64,000 bases of DNA from positions 62,001 to 126,000 of the forward strand of contig NZ_JAGWDK010000011.1 of the NCBI RefSeq assembly GCF_018398875.1, written 5' to 3'. Shown here one piece after another: positions 61,012 to 64,000 of this stretch. The notes beneath the pieces are model-generated. The model had not been told where the DNA came from. It ran no database searches and saw only the letters and a program-made list of their open reading frames with translations. Position 1 is the first letter of the stretch, and every line of letters begins with the position of its first letter. The position numbers were made by a program, and so were the translations under genes. Source of the stretch: Bradyrhizobium sp. sGM-13 (lineage in GTDB: Bacteria; Pseudomonadota; Alphaproteobacteria; Rhizobiales; Xanthobacteraceae).

Positions 61012-62556
61012 ATGGCAACTCAAGTGAATGTCCAGCCCGGCCATGGCAAAGCTGGCCGCCAACCGACCCGACAGTTTCTCGATTCGCTTTCCGGACATGA
61101 CGATCCCGGAATGTTCGGACGGATGTTTCCGAATCTCGAACCGCTTGCCGTCGACGACGCGCCGCTGCAGGAGCTTGCCGACGCGATGAAGGATCCCAAT
61201 CCCGGTGACGCTGCCGGCAACAACACCAAGATCCCGGCGGGCTTCACCTATCTCGGCCAATTTGTCGATCACGACATCACGCTCGATCTCACCTCGTTCG
61301 GCGACAAGGAAGCAGACCCGACGGCGGTCGAAAACTTCCGTACGCCGGCACTCGATCTTGACAGCGTCTACGGTCTCGGCCCGGATGGCAGCCGGCAGCT
61401 TTACGCGCGCAATCCCGGCGATGCCGACGGCAAGTCGCCCGGTCCGAAACTGCTGCTCGGCAAGACCATCAGCGTTGACGATGTAACCATCACGCCGCGT
61501 AACGACCTGCCGCGTAACCCGGAAGGCTTCGCGTTGATCGGCGACCATCGCAATGACGAAAATCTCGTGGTTGCCCAGACGCACCTGGCGATGCTGAAGT
61601 TTCACAATAAGGTCTGCGACCATCTTGCTGCGTCCGGGGTGCCGGCCGGCGAGATATTCACGCAAGCGCGCCAGACGGTGACCTGGCATTATCAATGGAT
61701 GGTGCTGCATGATTTCGTGGAGCGCATCACCGAGAAGGGCATCGTCGCCAAGATCCTCGATCAGGGCCGCCGCTTCTATCGCTTCAAGAAGACGCCCTAC
61801 ATGCCGGTCGAATTTTCCGCGGCGGCGTACCGCTTCGGCCATAGCATGGTGCGCGAGGTCTACAGCCACAACCGAAAGTTCACGCCGGGCGGCGGCATTC
61901 CCGCTACGCTCGATCTGCTGTTCAAGTTCACCGGCCTGTCGGGCGGCATCATCGGCGATCTCGCGCCCGATCCGGTGCAGCCGCCGCTGCCGATACCGGT
62001 GCTCTCCAGCAACTGGATCATCGACTGGCGCCGCTATCACGAGGTGCTGGCGGCCAATCCTCCCAATGTGCGGCTCAATCCGTCGCGGAAGATCGATCCG
62101 TTCCTGATACCGCAGTTGCACGAGCTGCCGGGCGGTGGCGGTAACCTGCCGTTCCGCAATCTCAAGCGCGGCGTCATGCTGGGGCTGCCGTCGGGACAGG
62201 ATGTCGCCAAGGCGATGAAGATCAAGAATCCGCTCACACCGGCTGAGATCGCGAGTGGCACGGACGGCGCCGCGGCAAAGAAGCACGGCCTGCACGAGCA
62301 CACACCGCTCTGGTACTACATCCTCAAGGAGGCCGAGCAGCGCGGCGGCGGCGAAAAGCTCGGACCGGTGGGCGCGACGATCGTGGCCGAAGTGTTCGTC
62401 GGTCTCGTCCACGGCGACCGTCAATCGTATCTGTGGCTGAAGGGCAAGAACTGGAAGCCAACGCTGCCGTCGAAGACACAGGGCGAATTCACCATGGCGG
62501 ACCTGCTGCGGTTCGTCGGCGATATCAGCCCGATCGACGGCATCTCGACGGTCTAG
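61012..62556 (+). CDS. Animal-type heme peroxidase family protein
   Basis: Encodes 514 residues from the ATG at 61012, with GGAGGAAG upstream. The distal histidine is in TYLGQFVDHDITLD (His87), the motif of the peroxidase-cyclooxygenase superfamily (PF03098). AAYRFGHSMVREVYSHNRKF carries the proximal histidine. FRTPALDLDSVYGLGPDGSR is another family hallmark. No signal peptide is seen. It should bind heme and use peroxide, but its substrate is unknown. It stands alone after an IS remnant. Confidence 0.88.
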   Translation: MATQVNVQPGHGKAGRQPTRQFLDSLSGHDDPGMFGRMFPNLEPLAVDDAPLQELADAMKDPNPGDAAGNNTKIPAGFTYLGQFVDHDITLDLTSFGDKEADPTAVENFRTPALDLDSVYGLGPDGSRQLYARNPGDADGKSPGPKLLLGKTISVDDVTITPRNDLPRNPEGFALIGDHRNDENLVVAQTHLAMLKFHNKVCDHLAASGVPAGEIFTQARQTVTWHYQWMVLHDFVERITEKGIVAKILDQGRRFYRFKKTPYMPVEFSAAAYRFGHSMVREVYSHNRKFTPGGGIPATLDLLFKFTGLSGGIIGDLAPDPVQPPLPIPVLSSNWIIDWRRYHEVLAANPPNVRLNPSRKIDPFLIPQLHELPGGGGNLPFRNLKRGVMLGLPSGQDVAKAMKIKNPLTPAEIASGTDGAAAKKHGLHEHTPLWYYILKEAEQRGGGEKLGPVGATIVAEVFVGLVHGDRQSYLWLKGKNWKPTLPSKTQGEFTMADLLRFVGDISPIDGISTV

Positions 62557-62669
62557 GCGTTTTGGCGCCTGGCGATTGCGCGGCGTAACGGCTGCGCAGT
62601 CGCAGCGACGTTGCCCACGTTTGCATCCCATCGTCCTGGCTGGACTTGACGCAATTGGCAGGCTGCCTC

Positions 62670-62805
62670 GTGGGTCCCCGCGAACGCACGCGAACGCGGG
62701 GACCCATAACCACCACCGCCGATATGGTGTGCGCAGACGTGCGGCGACTTCACATTACATCGCTGACATCTGTGGCTATGGGTCCCTGCGTTCGCAGGGA
62801 CGACG
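62670..62805. repeat. REP-like palindromic element, family A (expanded left arm)
   Basis: The right arm TATGGGTCCCTGCGTTCGCA is nearly identical to the copy at 35727-35846. The left arm contains a tandem duplication, CGCGAACGCA-CGCGAACGCG, within the hairpin loop. It lies in the 361-bp gap after the peroxidase gene; nothing else was seen there. Confidence 0.8.
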
Positions 62806-62917
62806 GTGAGAGGGATTGCTTCCGCCTTCGCTCTTGAGCCACGGCGGACAAGTCGTCGCTTGCGCTCCCCGCACCGCCGGCTAGTCTGACGACTGACCCC
62901 AGGCAGGATCAGACGCC

Positions 62918-63610
62918 ATGTCCCTCAAACTCTACGAACTCGTCGGTACCGATCCATCCCGTCCGTTCAGCCCATTCTGCTGGCGAACGCGGATGGCGCT
63001 GGCGCATAAGGAGCTCTCGGCGGAGACGATTCCCTGGTGCTTCACCGAGAAAAGCGCGATCGCGCCGCACGGCTCGGAGAAGGTGCCGGTGCTGCTCGAC
63101 GGCGACAGCGCGGTCGTCGATTCCTGGACCATCGCCAACTATCTCGAAGACAAATATCCGGACCGTCCGTCGCTGTTCGGCGGCGAGGGCGGCCGCGCCA
63201 TGGCGCGGATGCTGAATTGGTGGGGCGACGGCGTGATCGGCGGCATGTTTCCGCTCATCATCGCCGACATACCGCTCAACCTGAAGCCGGAGGACGCCGC
63301 CTATTTCCGCACATCGCGCGAGGCGCGCTTTGGCAAGAAGCTGGAAGACATCATGGCCGGCCGCGACAAGGCGGTCGAAAGTTTTCGCAAAAGCCTCGAT
63401 CCGCTGCGGCTGACATTGCGGACGCAGCCGTACCTCGGCGGCACGGCGGCGAACTATGCGGACTATATCGTGTTCGGCGCATTCCAGTGGGCGCGCGTGG
63501 TCAGCCCGTTCAAGCTGCTGATGGAGGATGATCCGGTCCATGCCTGGCGCGAGCGGCTGCTCGACGCGTTCGATGGGCTGGCACGCAAGTCGCCGAGCTA
63601 TCACGGCTAG
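62918..63610 (+). CDS. Glutathione S-transferase (beta-etherase-like)
   Basis: Encodes 230 residues. The thioredoxin-like domain reads MSLKLYELVGTDPSRPFSPF with CWRTRMALAHK, then KVPVLLDGDSAVVDSWTIAN, in which SEKVPVL supplies the cis-proline. The C-terminal helical domain holds TQPYLGGTAANYADYIVFGA. This layout resembles LigE/LigF-like beta-etherases, which cleave aryl ethers with glutathione, but lignin-degrading neighbours are missing, so the substrate is open. Confidence 0.8.
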   Translation: MSLKLYELVGTDPSRPFSPFCWRTRMALAHKELSAETIPWCFTEKSAIAPHGSEKVPVLLDGDSAVVDSWTIANYLEDKYPDRPSLFGGEGGRAMARMLNWWGDGVIGGMFPLIIADIPLNLKPEDAAYFRTSREARFGKKLEDIMAGRDKAVESFRKSLDPLRLTLRTQPYLGGTAANYADYIVFGAFQWARVVSPFKLLMEDDPVHAWRERLLDAFDGLARKSPSYHG

Positions 63611-63655
63611 CATCGGCGGACGGCGCTCGATCCACGCGGAGCGAGCACGGCATTA

Positions 63656-64000
63656 TCACGGCTGCGGGCCGGACAGGTTCATTTCGCGCTCGGCCCGAAA
63701 AACGTTGCTGTGCAGGTTTGCGATCCATTGCCGCCCGCTCGACGTGACATTGAGATAGCGGATTGCCGTCTGGATCTGCGGCGCGACGTTGTTCCAATAG
63801 AACTGCGGATATTTGTAAACGACGTCTGCCGGCGTCTGGTAGCCGAGCGTTTTGTTCATGCCGACTTCTTCAAATTCGTAGAACAGGGCATTCGCTTTCT
63901 TCAGGTAGTTGGGGTCGCCGAGCTGCCCGATGAGGTCGGCCGCGCGCAGCAACAGGCCCTCTTCTTCGATCAGTTCGTCGTTTGACGATGAATCAACATA
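63656..64000 (-). CDS. C-terminal part of an unidentified protein, runs off the window
   Basis: The frame is open from the right edge to the stop at 63656, 115 codons without a start needed. It reads YVDSSSNDELIEEEGLLLRA, then ADLIGQLGDPNYLKKANALF, YPQFYWNNVAPQIQTAIRYL and ends in EREMNLSGPQP. The helical ADLIGQLGDPNYL segment recalls the end of HD-domain hydrolases, but the catalytic part lies outside, so this is only a suggestion. Confidence 0.6.
   Translation of the reverse strand, partial: YVDSSSNDELIEEEGLLLRAADLIGQLGDPNYLKKANALFYEFEEVGMNKTLGYQTPADVVYKYPQFYWNNVAPQIQTAIRYLNVTSSGRQWIANLHSNVFRAEREMNLSGPQP

Noticed and set aside
1..64000. tRNA, rRNA or CRISPR array
   Set aside because: No cloverleaf with CCA-adjacent acceptor stem, no rRNA-like blocks and no regularly spaced repeats were seen by reading; a tRNAscan-SE and CRISPR search would settle it.

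Overview
The window looks like a chromosomal segment of a high-GC alphaproteobacterium, most probably Bradyrhizobium or a close relative. The reasons are an HmuP-HmuTUV heme locus, Omp25/31-type porins, tandem DUF992 genes, a FixL/FixJ-style two-component pair, a serC leader RNA in front of serC-serA, and several families of palindromic intergenic repeats. The taxonomic call is inference from gene content; no rRNA or tRNA gene was seen.

Left part (1-39974) is mostly ordinary chromosome. It holds a heme uptake operon (hmuP-hmuT-hmuU-hmuV), a secreted phytase-like esterase, AlkB, DUF763 and DUF4139 proteins, and the serine branch serC-serA. Two outer-membrane beta-barrel proteins, a fosmidomycin-resistance type exporter, glmM, an FMN lactate dehydrogenase, aroE and an EF-G paralogue follow. 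Then come a DUF992 cluster interrupted by an alpha/beta hydrolase, an aspartate aminotransferase, a GT87 membrane protein, a PQQ-type sugar dehydrogenase, an aldo/keto reductase, a DUF1800-DUF1501 pair and a CWC-HAD pair.

Centre (about 39975-47443) is an accessory, decaying segment beside uvrB. It has a long nested hairpin, remnants of a toxin-antitoxin pair, a secreted ClpP-like protein, and two regulator plus TctC (tricarboxylate-type periplasmic receptor) units. The two units are bounded by direct repeats of the 3' end of uvrB: about 92 bp at 41865, 252 bp at 44181, and the genuine uvrB end at 47430-47681. Three of the four genes in these units carry frameshifts, whereas nearly all surrounding chromosomal genes are intact. 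This suggests repeated insertion or duplication at the 3' end of uvrB followed by decay.

Right part (47444-64000) holds uvrB with a long N-terminal extension, two small proteins, a flavin monooxygenase-like protein with a GcvA-like LysR regulator, and a TauE/SafE transporter. After these comes a stress-response group: nhaD (frameshifted), a MASE1 sensor kinase, a FixJ-type regulator and a double-domain universal stress protein. A duplicated block of about 125 bp lies upstream of both nhaD/kinase and the stress protein and carries a shared TACGC-N4-GCGTA dyad, so the two-component system may control both. An IS5-type transposase remnant, an animal-type heme peroxidase, a glutathione transferase and the C-terminus of an unidentified protein complete the window.

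No complete mobile element, CRISPR array or phage was found. The most unusual features are the triplicated uvrB 3' end with its TctC units, the duplicated control region of the stress cluster, and the 97-nt nested hairpin at 40210.
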